A stretch of 64,000 nucleotides of DNA from Acanthochlamys bracteata (GCA_019914995.1 CM034128.1:6822501-6886500), one strand, 5' to 3'; counted from the first letter of the stretch, positions 31,462-44,040 are shown. Notes: generated from the sequence alone by a model not told the origin. Numbers and translations: made by a program.

Positions 31462-34400
31462 TCACATTACATTGCATTTCTCTTTTAATTTAGACTCACT
31501 CTTTTGTTGATTCGAGCTCCTTGAAGTTGGAACCTGTTGACAGAAATAGAATGTAAGATGCCAAAACAGTAATGCATATGTGCCTGATACTATACTGTAT
31601 GGCAAAAGAAAAAAATATTATCATGAAACAACTATTGAGGAATGAGACAGCATTGCATTCATCAATTGAGAAACAGGGAGCATGTAGAACTTAAATAATT
31701 TAATAGTCCTAGTATAGTTGATATCTATTTGAGTAGGAGGGGTGGTCCATCCTAACAAAATTTGGAACCTGGGAGATCCATCAGCCTTTCTGTTAATCAG
31801 TCAACAATTGTCCCCGTCAAGTTTAGTACTCTATATAACCAGGATATGTGTAATTCCCACACCTATGGCTTCTATGTGTAATATGCTGTTATGGAGAGAT
31901 CTGATGCAATTTGTTAGCTACATTTCAAGTTGCTCTATAAACCCTAGCCGCACATCAGTAAATTTTGGAGGACAAATTCTTCTTCTTCTTCTAATGTCAC
32001 TTAGTCTCAAAGCACCTTAATTTGTTAGTAGATTTAAGATCTGCCAGAGCATTTTCTCTCATAGCCTCCAGACTTCAAGTACTACGTAGCCAGCTCCTCC
32101 ACCACAGCTGCAGACAATTTTATATATCTCTTCACTATTCAACTAAACCTTTTCTCATTGCCTCTGGACTCAAAATCCCATCTTCTCCTCCATCAGTAGT
32201 TGCATGCAATTTTAAAGAATGAAGTCTCCTCCATCAGTAGTTGCGTGCAATTTTAAAGACTGAAGTCTTCTCCATCAGTAGTTGCGTGCAATTTTAAAGA
32301 ATGAAGTCTCCTCCATCAGTAGTTGCATGCAATTTTAAAGAATGAAGTCTCCTCCATCAGTAGTTGCATGCAATTTTAAAGAATGAAGTCTCCTCCATCA
32401 GTAGTTGCATGCAATTTTAAAGAATGAAGTCTCCTCCATCAGTAGTTGCATGCAATTTTAAAGAATGAAGTCTAGTGAGACATCTTTGGTGAAGCACTCA
32501 ACTTCTGTACTGACAGTGTGTTATAAAATATGTTTGCGAGATTCTCACAGCACATCTTATGTATCAATAGGCTGTTATCGATACATGCAACGAGTATATT
32601 ACTTGGAAGGGCGACAGCAGCTTTGGAGTCCCTCCTGCTGGTGGATTGTTGTAGGTATTGTCATACTGACAAACATCTTGGTATTTCTTTGGTTTTTGGT
32701 GATCATCTATTGCTTTCCTTGCCATCAATCACAGTTGAATGTCATAAGTGACAATGGCTGTTTCTTCAAGTGTGTACTACGGAGCGTTAAGAGACATGAT
32801 GGAAGAATTAAATCTCTACCAAACTACAACCTCCGACAAAGAAAACAGAAGGAACGAGCTGAGAAGTTCGCGGTGGCAAAATTCCTTTAAGGATCATCCA
32901 GATCATAATTAGTTAAGAGCATAAAATATTTTTATCTTCCATGTTTCAGTAGAGTATAGATCAAGAATAGATGGCTGCTACACCCTCTCCTAGTAATTGT
33001 TCACAAGAGAAAGTTAACCTCCCTAGCTTCAACAGCTCCATGTGGTGTTCTGTACATTGTAGAGGTGGTAGAGGTTGTAGTCACGAAGGAATTAGGGTGC
33101 AGTTGAGGTGTGAAAATGCACTTTAAAATGAGCAATTTGCTGATATTCTCAAGTCCATGGAGCAAAAAGGTGCGCATGATTGACATGAATGCTCTAGCTA
33201 GTGGAAGTGCATAAGGAACTAGTGTTTTTAACATAAGTAGGGGGACATTCCTTGTATAAAGTACTAATTTTGAACACTAAAAAAATAGGATCCTAGTTGG
33301 TGCAAATTCAGTAAGATTACAGACCATGCCCGCTTCAATAGCTGTCAGCTTGTAGAGCAGTCTTATGAGCCTTACTACAGAGGAAAAAACTTAGCATTAA
33401 CCATGATTCAGACTGTTGAATTTGTCATTAGGAAAACCCAGACTTGTTACAGGTCCAGGAAGAGAAGAGGTCCTAGTCTAAAGCATCAGTGTAGGAAAGG
33501 TCCTAGTATAGAGCATTACACCTTCAAGAGGTACAGGATGATTTGAAGCTGCTCTTTATTGGTACATTTGTCAGCATGAGAAGTCAGTAACTACATAGAT
33601 CAGATGTATCTATTCAACATCTATACACATAAACCTTCTACATCAGCTGCCGCAGATGTGAGATTCAGCCAACCTGGTGCCTCAGCATTAGCCTTATGTT
33701 AATTTAGCGAATAACTCAAAAGGATCATATAGCAACCAGAAAAGTAGGAGAGAGAGATACACACTTCTGCATCATTATCTAAATTCTTAAACACATAAGG
33801 CATAGAAACTACAAAATCATTCTAAATAATGTATTCTTGAAGTCCGAAAAATCCTATCAATAGTAAGAAAGAGAAGGTAACATCAGGTGATTAAGTAACA
33901 ATCAAGTCGATTCATCTTCTGCTAAACTCAAACCTTATCAACGTAATGCTAACTCAATGAACCATATTCTAAAAGTAACCATGAGAGCTACCATCATGAA
34001 AATTGTATATCACAGCAAATTTTATTATTAAAAACTCTGCTTGTCATGGTTGTGAGCCTATGCTTCGTTAATGAAGTTCCAATCATTTTGGACAGACAAG
34101 CATCTAATTTACAAGTGTGCAACTTCTGCAAACGTGTATCATCATAAAAGACCCATTCTACTATAGCATAAAATTGTCCGGCCAAGGTCCCAAAATGCAT
34201 CTTACAGTAATAAGAAGGTGGTCATACAATTTCTAGTATTTATATGATTGCTAATATGATAATGTGATGTTCCCTACAGTCGCATCTATGTACCCTTCAC
34301 AGTAACAGAACCGTTATTGGTAGTTTTTACCAAATAGATAAACATCCTACTGAGAAATTATGGGCTAGAGTGAAACTTTTCTATAAAATGAAGATGAGAC

Positions 34401-37400
34401 AATAGACATACAGCATTGAGAGTATCAGATCAGTTCACAGAATTAAGTCCTTACCTGGGGACCTGTAATCAGCCTAGAACGACCGCTAGCATGTGTTTGT
34501 TGTGAATTTTGCTGTTGCTGGGGCTGAGGCTGCTGCTGGAATTCTTGTTGTTGGAGTGCTATAGCCAGTTGCAGATCAGAACTGCAACAAGAATTTAACA
34601 CTCACTATTAGTCAAGCCTTGCTAACTAAGAAACTCTTACATACTCCAAAAAAATGTTAACAGACATAAAAGGTTATCAGTCAAACATAAGAAAATGCAA
34701 TGCAATTTTAATTGCTGCATAAGGTACAGACTAATGCCGAAAAAGGAGGGAATAAACCAAGTCTTGATCCCATAATAGATGAGCCCAGTAACATCTGGAC
34801 CCCATACAGCACTGTATTCTGTACAGCCAAAAGCCTGGACAAAAGAAACTGAAGGAGGTTACCTCCAAACAATCAGAGGTTTGGTGTTAACTACGCATTT
34901 TCTTACAAGGTTATTTTAACCATACCAGAATTTCAGCTAATAACTTCTGCTCATGAGCTCATGAAGAAGCTTTAGTTGGAGGTGTGATTAGCCAAGTTGA
35001 CCTTAGTTGTTTGAGCTGGCAACCTATCTTGATTCAATCTAGGTTGATATTTCGAAACAAGGTTTTACAAGAAACTTTCTTGCTACAGTTCAACTTATTA
35101 GACAAAGCAAACTTGAATTGGGATTAGGCTCTGCTCAATTTGATTGAATTTTTAGAAAACACAAACTAAAGACGGAATCTCAGTCAATTTAATAACCTTG
35201 ATATGATTTGATAAAATAAATTGCAGCTTTAAAAATTGCCTTTAAAAATCTGAGCACAAGATAGCAACAAAAAATTATGAATACTAGAAGAATCAGATAA
35301 TTTCCAGATAATAAGAATAGAAGCCATCTCTATTGTTGACTAAGGAGATCATAAGATTTCATGATCCGTATAACATGTATTACTCTATATCCTAGAACTG
35401 ACGATTTTAACGAGCATGCAGATAATTCAAGAAAAACTGATAGTGATTGTTGAAGATCAGCACAAACAAAAGTTTGGAAAACTAATTTGTGTACTGGTGC
35501 AGAATGCCCCATAATGTAAGAAAATGACCAGAAGGCGAAAATGGCACCACAAGAGTTTCTAACTGTGCAGAAACTGACAGATCCTATGAAGAGAACAGAA
35601 CAGAAGGTAACAGTCTAAAAGTAGTAGAAAAGGTTTGACGTGATTTAGGGGGCGTTTGGGAGTGCTTATGAAATGGAGCTTTTTTGGAATGGAAAATATT
35701 TGTCTTTTTTGAGAAACGAGCTCTATTTTTTTACCTCCAAAAAAAAATAAAAATATGCAATAAAAAGATCTCACTACGTAGAATTTTTTTACACTTTCTA
35801 AATTTTTAAATAAATTTTTTAGATACTTATAAAATATGTATTCAAAAACGTAAAATGGAAAATTGAAAAGCTGCTTTTCTGGTAAGCTAAACCAAATTAG
35901 AATTCAGCATGCTTGCATAAAAGTAATAACGATTCACAGAAGGTGGAAAGGCAGCCCATGTAAACAGGATTAGTTACAAGAAACCATGAACCTAAACTCT
36001 AAAGAAAACCTGACTATAACAAGTAGGTATTGATATAAAACTCATGCTTACTCTGAATATAGTTCTATATTCAAAGAGTAAAATAAATGAAGATGTGTTA
36101 AAAGTTAAAACTACAAGTATTAGAAGTAAACTATGTTTACGACTCTAGTGACAGCATTCTGCCTTTTCAATGTTTCTCAAACAATGTAAAATGTAATGTA
36201 AGTCTGAAAACAAGATTTCAATAGAGGAGCTAACTTAATTTCTTCCACTAAAGACTGAAACATAAAGCCATGACAAATTACACAGTTGCAAAGTAACATA
36301 CTTAATAGTTGATGTCATTGGAGTTGAACTTTCAAGTGAAGCGAGATATTCCTGTTAAGAAAACAAACTTCCATTAAATAAAAGATGGATGGTACTCCAT
36401 TAGAGTCTCAATCAATCATGTACATACAGCAGTACTATCCATAGCACTTTGCTCATTCCAAGAGTCATTGTTTGGGTTATCCAACTTGAATTCCTTGAAG
36501 CTACTTGTCATGAATACTGTATCTCCATTTACCTAAACACAAAGCCAGTTTATCAACAAGCCACACTAACGTCAACCTGGACTATGAGAGGATTCCCAAA
36601 GAAAAGACAAAGAGGATTGAAAAAAAAACTTGCCTCATTTAGTTTCTCCCATACAAGATCTGGCTGGTTTATATAGCCTTGATCAGTAGCCAAAAGATAT
36701 AGTTCACCATTCAACTATAAGAAAGTGTCAAATGGAGAGTATATTTATCAAATTTTACCAGATACTAAAAATCAAGAAGAAGTTAATTATAATATTATTA
36801 ACAAGAACTGCACCTTAAAAATGGTGCTGAAGTGGTTATTGCGGAAAAAAACACCAAGTTCACGTTCTTTTAGACCTTCTTGCAATGAAAATAGGCTGCA
36901 AAAGAGACAAAATTAAAATATGTGCAAAATAAATTAGATAAGAGGACAGAAGAGGCAATAAAATTGCATACCCATAAATTGTCAACTGACTAGCATTTTG
37001 TTCCAGAAAATTTTTTATCAGTTGCCCTGAAGTAGACAGAAAACACATCACAGTCATTAGAATAAGATTATAAAAAGGAAAAAGCAAAATAAATAGAGAA
37101 AAAAGAAAAGAACATTCCAAATGTCTGACAAGGCAAAAATTACATTCTTGGCGACTAATTTTGCTCTTGGAATGCAACTGAGAAGCGTCTTCATCTGCTT
37201 TGTCAGCTTGTTCAGCAATAACAACCTCACCTTCATAGACTGGTTCACAATCTTCACGTGTCGCTTGCACGGATGGATGGATGCATTCTTCTCCTTCATA
37301 TATAGGTTCATTTCCAGCAAGGCTAGAAGCAACAGAATCAAGAAGCCCATTTGATTCACTGGGGGACAGAACCACATCCATGGCATTTGAAGTAGACAAA

Positions 37401-40183
37401 ACTAATGAGCTATGTTGTACTGGCTCAGCTGACATCTCTGAATGAGATTCTAATTCACATTCTAACGAGGAAGCCTGTGTTTCAGATTGCCTCTCAGTGC
37501 TGGCAATCACTTGACCTGTGTAAATAGACGACTCATCTTTCTTACAAGCATCACTAGCCAAAACTAACAAACTATGGCCCTGAATTATATTAGTTCCTAG
37601 TGTCTCTATTGAACCAGAGGATCTCAAGCATTCAGAACCATGATCAACTGAATAGTCACTGTAGTCTCTAACTCTATCAGTATCACTATTAGATGCCTGT
37701 CTTAAGGAATCCTCAGCACCAATGACACCTGCCTTACAGTCATCAGCTACAAAATCAGGTTTAGCTAACAAAGTTGAGGTATTAGGTATCTCCAATCCAG
37801 GTCTCTCTACTACAGACACATCAGGATTGTGTGGTCCAGAATTTGTGGTATTTATTACGTTCGATGATTCGTGACAACCGCTCCCATCAGCAAGTGAGAT
37901 GCTCACGGCATCATGTGCCCCATCCCTTGACAGAGTCAAGACTTTCATGAGCTCCTCCATCTCTAGTACATCACCTTTCCTTCCACCTTGATTGACAGAA
38001 AATGAGACTGGAGAACCATCAAATGCTCTATCTCTTGAAAGGGTAGGTGAGGGAACACCCAATGTTGCAGTTGTTGCTGCGACAAAATCAACACAATCTT
38101 CTTCCAGACTTTCCGCACCTTCCCCCTCCCACTTTCCAGTGTCAAATGCAACAAGTTCGCTTACAAGTGCATTGTAAGATTTGGATCCAATCACATGCAC
38201 TGTTTCTTTATCCTGAAATACAGGATTACATAAAGCTCAATATTCAAGATGTAATGAAACCTTACACTCCAACTACTATATAGCCAGGAACACTGTTGTC
38301 CAAACCCATTATTCAATAGTGAAAGGAATTGGTAATAACACACATAGTGCTGTTAGTGCGTATGAGACAGAAGCTCTTCATACAATAACAGGGATCCATC
38401 CTACCTATTGACTTCAAATTTACAAGAAAAATGTGTGAATCATATTTATGATAATCAAGTTGTTTACTGAGTCTATGAAGACCATATTTTACAAGAAAAT
38501 GCCCAATCCTATTTAAAAGTTTAGAAACCGGGACCATCTTGTGACATATTGTAAACAACTTGTAATTGCTAACTATATTGATTCAAAACACAAAGATTGA
38601 AACCTTTGAAAGTCAAAAGTCCTCATCATGTTCACCGAAAGATAACAATTCACATTCACAGAATAGTGTATGTATAAGAATACCAGTATCTACTCCTAAC
38701 ATGGTTAAGGTAATGTGTTTCATTAATAAATAGACAAGTGAACTCCTCATGTCTTCAATATGCATGTAATTCGTAAACAATGGAAGTTTGAAGGAAAGCA
38801 ACCAATAAGAATGCACGGCCTACAGAGTCTACATGAAAGGCGCACAAGTTCACAATGCAAATGAACAATGATAAATACTGATATCTTACTCATAAAAGCT
38901 CAAAAAGTGGTCTTGGAAATTATATGGTAAAAGAGTAATATAATCCTAAGAAGGAATGAAACACAAGTATAGCATTTGAATTGAAATCTCTAGAACCCAC
39001 ATTCCACACATGCCATACCAAATAAGATATGGAATGCAATTGGAGCACAAACACAAACTAAGGTCCATAATGTATTTCCCATAGCCAAGCATACTGCAAA
39101 TGTGAGAAAGTTATAAGAAGTAGAGTGCTGACATGCAAAATGAAGAATAAAAAGGAGATGCACGAAAGGTAGATACATACAGATATATGAGATGCCTTCA
39201 AGGTTCAATTTCTTTTTGAATTATTTTCTTAAGTACATACTACTAGAGTTGAAATTACAGTATATACCTACTATGACAGAAAATTTGTCCATTGTGCAAA
39301 AGATAGGCATGTACAAAGCGATCACTACAATATTTTCTGCTATATAGAAACTACATGGCTAAAGAGAAAACTGAAAGAGAGGAACATCAGATGGCAAGTA
39401 CCTACCTGAGGATCCAGTATCCACCCATGATATAAGCCAATATCCAAGAGATCAAATATCGCACATTCTGAAGTGAACTCAAAATCATTGATCCTACGCA
39501 TGTGTCAAAATCCCAAACTCTAGTGAATAAATGAAAGATAGGCAAACAATTGAGCTGACGCAAGAATAAAAAGATTACTTCCTGAACAGGACATTGACAT
39601 CAATGCCTGTAGCAAGTCTTGGCAGAAGATCAATTGCATCAGCTATGTTCTGTTGCTGATTGCTAACGTATCCATCATCCTTGTCCTGCAAAGATCAAGC
39701 AAATTACCATCACTAACCCTTTGATCATAAACAAATTGAACATCAGTAAAAGAAAACGAACAATCACCAATTCGATTTTACCTGAATGTTGCTGTTCGCA
39801 TCTAGCAACTTCTCGGCAACAAGAGAAAGTAGCTTCTCCTGTGTTACCTCACCAACATCGGCATTAAGATGAAGGCCGTTGCGGAGAAGCAACACATTGC
39901 CTGCGAACGCAAAAGTAAAAAGGCAGAACAAAAACAAGAGATTCAACAACAAAATCAGGATTCAAAAAGAAAATTAGGTCACCAAATTCAAGACAGATCA
40001 ACCAGGCGGAAGTATTACTAATGAAATATTCTCACATATTGCAAGTAGAGGACAAGGCCCGTTGTCATTCTGAAGAATGATTGGTGTGGACCGGCCGAGA
40101 AATTCAACGACTTTCGTCTTGTAGACAACCTCCGGCTTTTCCTCCTTCGCCGGTGCCGGCGGTTGTGATTCCTCCGCCGCCAT
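31462..40183 (-). CDS. MINDY (FAM63-type) Lys48 deubiquitinase, complete, 12 exons, 700 aa
   Basis: MINDY enzymes are cysteine proteases that trim Lys48-linked ubiquitin chains. Exons, minus strand, all phase-checked: 40036-40183, 39782-39900, 39579-39685, 39406-39493, 37144-38212, 36972-37026, 36814-36895, 36634-36714, 36428-36532, 36302-36351, 34455-34581, 31462-31533. Exon 1 holds the oxyanion Gln and catalytic Cys (Q38, C44) in Q-N-D-N-G-P-C-P-L-L-A-I. Exon 7 holds the catalytic His (about H551) in F-F-R-N-N-H-F-S-T-I-F-K. Exon 8 reads L-Y-L-L-A-T-D-Q-G-Y. Exon 5 adds a 356-codon acidic, Ser-rich insert. Exon 11 has a ubiquitin-binding MIU-like helix (D-L-Q-L-A-I-A-L-Q-Q-Q-E-F) and poly-Gln. 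The protein ends K-C-N-V-M, a CaaX box. Intron 8 uses a GC donor (GAG then GCAAGT). The last exon sits 2.9 kb from exon 11. No frame breaks, so it is probably active. Confidence 0.93.
32190..32470 (+). repeat. 41-bp minisatellite, seven copies
   Basis: Unit CTCCATCAGTAGTTGCATGC plus AATTTTAAAGAATGAAGTCT (with one or two further bases) repeats seven times at a 41-bp step. The middle copies are nearly identical, differing mainly at GCGTGC/GCATGC and CTCC/TTCT. The array sits inside MINDY intron 11. Confidence 0.9.
32465..32890 (+). other. Unassigned 141-codon ORF, antisense in MINDY intron 11
   Basis: Begins inside the last minisatellite unit, so its start codon is part of the repeat. The middle has a hydrophobic segment of about 25 residues (W-W-I-V-V-G-I-V-I-L-T-N-I-L-V-F-L-W-F) followed by a basic tail (R-Q-R-K-Q-K-E-R-A-E-K). 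I recognise no family. It may be chance or a transposon relic. Confidence 0.2.
35649..35885. mobile_element. MITE of the GGGGGCGTTTGGGAGTG family, copy 2
   Basis: Left end GGGGGCGTTTGGGAGTGCTTA and inner AAAAGATCTCACTACGTAG match the copy at 15371. It lies in MINDY intron 10 (34582-36301), which is otherwise unremarkable. Confidence 0.65.
36633..36634 (-). promoter_or_regulatory. Non-canonical GC splice donor of MINDY intron 8
   Basis: On the minus strand the exon ends AATGAG and the intron begins GCAAGT, with the acceptor TTTAG before GTAAATGGAG at 36532. GC-AG introns are a known minority class whose remaining donor bases match U1 well, as here. The joined peptide K-L-N-E-V-N-G-D-T keeps the family frame. 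Confidence 0.8.
38213..39405 (-). other. MINDY intron 4
   Basis: Bounded by GTAGGT at 39405 and TTTCAG at 38213 on the minus strand. No insertion or gene seen inside. Confidence 0.7.
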
Positions 40184-40330
40184 GGCTGCAGCAGAGATCG
40201 CTCGCTCGCTTGCTTGCTTGCTTAGATTTCAATCAATCGGAAAACTATCGCAGAATCAAATCGAATTAGATGAAATCAAAGAGTAGTGTCGAAGAAGAAG
40301 TAAACAATGATTTTGGTTGGTGTTCGGTTG

Positions 40331-40342
40331 GTATATATAGAG
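40331..40342 (-). promoter_or_regulatory. TATA box of MINDY
   Basis: TATATATA on the minus strand about 150 bp upstream of the start codon. Between it and the ATG lie CT/GA-rich and CTTGCTTGCTTG-type repeats typical of a 5' leader. Confidence 0.45.
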
Positions 40343-40499
40343 ATCAGAAAAGAGAGAGAAGAGAGAGGGAAGAAAGTTTTTGAGTTTGGGTTTGGCTTTG
40401 GGTTCGGTTTCAACAATCTCAACAGTAGCAGCTCTCTAACTGGAATAATAATATTAAATTTTTTTATTTTACTTTTAAGTTAGTTTGATTGCCGAAGGG

Positions 40500-41040
40500 A
40501 ATGTTTTAGAGGTCCGAACATATGACCCCATTCTGCTAACTTGATCTAAAATCAACCAATTTAAATTGAATTTAGGTTTGACTTTAAGCTGGATTCGGAT
40601 TGATCCGAATTTGATTCTAAAAATTAAATAAATTCAGACTGAATTTGATTTGATTCGAAATTAATATATTTAATTTTTATAATTTTTTATATATTATACA
40701 TTATTTAATAATTAAAAATAATTAAGAATAAAGGTATTTATTTTAATTTAATTAATATATATTTTAGTTTATTATATTTTTTTAATTTCTTGCTTAATTT
40801 ATAAATTTTGTCAAAATTAATATTTTTTTTAGATATATAATAATTAATAATTTTTACATGATATTATTAAAAATTAATTTTTATAACTCTCATTTAATAA
40901 TTTTAACTATTAAATCGGTTGACTCGAATTTGATCTGATTGTTAAGTATATTAGATTATGATTGATAAATTTAATCTATATAAATATATAAGTTAGGTTA
41001 AGATTAAATAATTTTGACCAAATTATTAAGAATTGAGCTT
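40500..41040. mobile_element. hAT-type element remnant, copy B
   Basis: Inner sequence matches the elements at 10365 and 57585 (TTAACTATTAAATCGGTTGA, GATTATGATTGATAAATTTAAT, AGGTTAAGATTAAATAATTT), but neither terminal GGTGGCAAT repeat is preserved. Confidence 0.45.
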
Positions 41041-41394
41041 TATGAAAAACTTTCATTATGTATAGCTTTTGTGAATGGATTGAATTAATTCCTGATTGCA
41101 TTATGTGTAGTTGGTTAAAGGCTTAAAGCCTTTCATCAGTTAATGCAACATTAGAAATAAGGCCAGCTTGCTGGAGACTTCAAAAAATTCCAAGATGTAT
41201 GACATTTATGCTTAAATCAGAAGAATCAGCTAATAATAGTTACAATTTTCTATATGTCTATCTGTAAATTCTATTTAAACTAGATTATTATTTTTGAAAC
41301 TATTTGAAATTCTGGAATAATTTACAGAGACTAAAGCTTGTCTATAATCTATGCCAGATGAGTCCTCTATTTTTATTATTATAATTTATCTTAT

Positions 41395-41580
41395 CATTAA
41401 CATTATTTATTTATTTAAAAATTTATAAAATATAAAAAAATTCTACGTAGTGAGATTTTCTTAACACTTATTTTTATTATTTTTTTTAGATAAAAAAATA
41501 GAGCTATTTTTTTAAAAAATAAAATATTTTTTATTTTAAAAAAACTTCATTTCAAAAGCACTTCTAAACATCTCTTTTAG
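41395..41580. mobile_element. MITE of the GGGGGCGTTTGGGAGTG family, inverted partial copy
   Basis: Contains TTCTACGTAGTGAGATTTT (reverse complement of the inner landmark at 35765) and CTTCATTTCAAAAGCACTTCT near the end. The outer GCGTTTGGG is worn. Confidence 0.5.
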
Positions 41581-41619
41581 TTACGAGTTGTGAAAGATCG
41601 ATTCCATTAATGATATTAC

Positions 41620-42077
41620 ACAATTATGTAGCTGCCTTGTTGTTGCTAGTTAGGAAAACAGAGGAAGATGCTTCTTAGATGCTTGCTGCTCTCTTGAAAA
41701 ATACTTTCTGGATGCTTGAAAATGCTTACAGTTATCTTAAAAAATATTATTTATAATGTATATATTTAATAATTGGACGAGCAGAAGAAGATATTTCCAG
41801 AATGCTTGCTGTTTTCTTGAAAAATGCTTCTTGGTGCTTGAAAAATACTTACCGTTCTCTTAAAAAATATTATCTATAATATATATATATATATATTTGA
41901 TAATTACTAGACCAAATATAATTTAATGGGTTGATTCGATGACCTTTGAGTAAACCGATGATCCGGTAATCTTTTCGGATCAATGTTCGGGTTAGGTCTG
42001 ACTAAATTGAAAATAAATAACTAAAGAGTACCAATTTATCTTTAATTATAAAGATATTTGCATTAAGTATTTTTCAC
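41620..42077. other. Intergenic with a short direct duplication
   Basis: A unit containing GGAAGATGCTTCTTAGATGCTTGCTG and CTTGAAAAATACTTTCTGG near 41665 is repeated at about 41786-41870 with changes. No gene. Confidence 0.35.
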
Positions 42078-42088
42078 ATATATATATA

Positions 42089-42300
42089 CCAATTTTAAGT
42101 GCACATCATGCACATCATTTCTGGATCCGACGGCCAGACACAAGACGCTGAAACACGTTGATAAGTAATGCGGAAGGATAGCTTAGTCATTTATTGCCCA
42201 AAAAAGAACGCGTCTTCTTCCTTCACCCGTGAAATTTCATTCTTCTTCTCTTCTTCTCTTTCCACAGGAGTAGATCCCGCCTCCCGCTCGCCAGCCGAGC
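42089..42300 (+). mobile_element. Left terminus of a Mutator-like element at a TA repeat
   Basis: The TA run at 42078-42088 is followed by GTGCACATCATGCACATC and GATCCGACGGCC, then TTAGTCATTTATT and a CT-rich stretch. The same order of motifs occurs inside both ends of the MULE at 50649-56120 and at the right edge of the MULE that ends at 50626. No matching right end lies between here and 44664, so its partner may be the end at 50626. Confidence 0.5.
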
Positions 42301-43640
42301 TCCCGCCGCTGCTCCTGCTATAGCTCAGGCGCCCCTGCTCAATATCTTTTGCTTTTTCTTCTTTCTTTCTCTTATTCCTCCCAACAGAGAGCTCTCTCGC
42401 CTCCGATGATCAATTTGAGCACCTTACCGCTGCTAAAGTAATTCTTTTCATTCTTTCTCTTTTCTATTTTGTGATTTATGCTTTTCTTTTTTTTTTGGGG
42501 ATTCGGGTCTCACCAAGATGTTTGTTTTAAAAATTTTTCAGTTTTTCTGGTGTTTTCTTCCTCGAATTAGATAAGGATATTTATTTTTTTGAGATTGAAT
42601 TTATTTTCCGGATGAAAATAATCTGGAATTTGTCAGATTAAATTTGTTTCTCTTTTTTCTTTTTTTTATTAGAACTTGTATATTTAGTAGAGAAAGATTT
42701 GTAACTGTGATATGTCGGGTGGATGGATTTGAGGTTCGATTCGAAGTATGCCAAGTGATGTGAATGTGAATGAAAAATGTAAATTTGGTTTCAACCTTAC
42801 TGCTGTAGTACTGTAAATTTGTTGTCTTATTCTTCTTTATAGTACTGTAATTTGTATGCGCATCTGATTGAGTATAACAACCGCCTTTGTAGTGCGACAG
42901 GCTATGTTCTTATGATGTACGTAGATTTTGTATCTTCTTTGCAAGTCTCCTGTTTGTGTTTTATCTCTTGTTGGTTCACTTGAGATCAACATTTGAGCCA
43001 AAGTAGTTCACAATACTTAAAGAGGACAATGCAGTTTCATTTGCTACTTTGCAATTCGTATGGGCATTTCATTATACACCAAACATCTTCACTATTGTCA
43101 CTGTTTACTGTAAACTCTTGCTTCTTTTTAATGACTAGGCTTTGCAATTTACATAAGGAATTCTTTTTGTAACAGGATTGTATTCATTTTGTTTTCTGGA
43201 ATGGTTTCTGAGTATCTGTGTTGTGTTTGTCTTCAACCTGTGATGTGAGAATAATATGATAACTTGTTTTAGGAAGATTTAAAATTTTTCTCTATTTAAA
43301 GGGTTTCAAAACTGAAACGTTTCTAAAATTGGTACGCTTTGTTTGTTGTTAATAATTTAGAGCCAAATAAAGAAGGTAAGCAGATGCTTGTTTACACTTC
43401 TTTACTTCTTTTTCAGAGTTCATGAAGATGGTGGAGATTATTTACAGCTAGCTTGATTACTCTGGGCATTAGAAGATCAAACCATCAAGGGGAAAAGAGC
43501 AACTATAACTTCTTTAGCTGAGAAATGTTCCTTGTTTCATGTGTTCATATCTCTCTCCTTGGACATTCACTTTTGTAATAAAAACTTTTTCTGACTGATA
43601 CTATTGTACTTGTGTTCTTAGTACAGATAAAATCAATGAA
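42250..43640 (+). other. Possible short two-exon transcript
   Basis: A GC- and CT-rich leader, an ATG at 42406, and a donor (CTAAA then GTAATT) at about 42437 can be joined to an acceptor at 43420 (TTTTTCAG), giving a peptide of about 23 codons that ends L-Q-L-A. AATAAA lies at 43578. The shape is that of a gene or of a MULE-promoted transcript, but the peptide matches nothing I know. It may be non-coding. Confidence 0.2.
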
Positions 43641-44040
43641 ATTCGTTACTTTTTGGAATGTGAATGTTTTCTTGCACAATATGTGGAATTTCTCTATACC
43701 ATCTGTGGAATGTGAAAAGGAAATATTTTACGAATGTGAAGTTGAATGTGAATCTTCTATGTTTCCAGTTTTTAGTTTCTTTTGATTGTAAGATTGTTGA
43801 AGTTGTTAGTGCTATTTGTTATTGACAGATACTACAATGCAAAAACTTACATCTTTCTTCACAAGTTTTTTACTTAGATTCATTGTACCAAAGAGACAAC
43901 ATATACATAGACTTAGATTAAATCAAGTGAAAGAACTATTATTGCTTACTGCATTCAAATTCAACTATCCAAATTTTCCAGAATATAGCATTCATTAAGT
44001 TGTTAGTAATGATCAGATGAAATCAAAGGCATATACGCAT

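Larger units (their letters stand above)
31534..34454 (-). other. MINDY intron 11, 2.9 kb
   Basis: Bounded by GTAAGG at 34454 and CAACAG at 31534 on the minus strand. It holds the 41-bp minisatellite at 32190-32470 and a plus-strand ORF at 32465-32890. The rest shows nothing recognisable. Confidence 0.75.

Noticed and set aside
32190-32470. CRISPR-like reading of the seven 41-bp repeats
   Set aside because: Units are directly adjacent without unique spacers and the genome is a plant's; this is a minisatellite.
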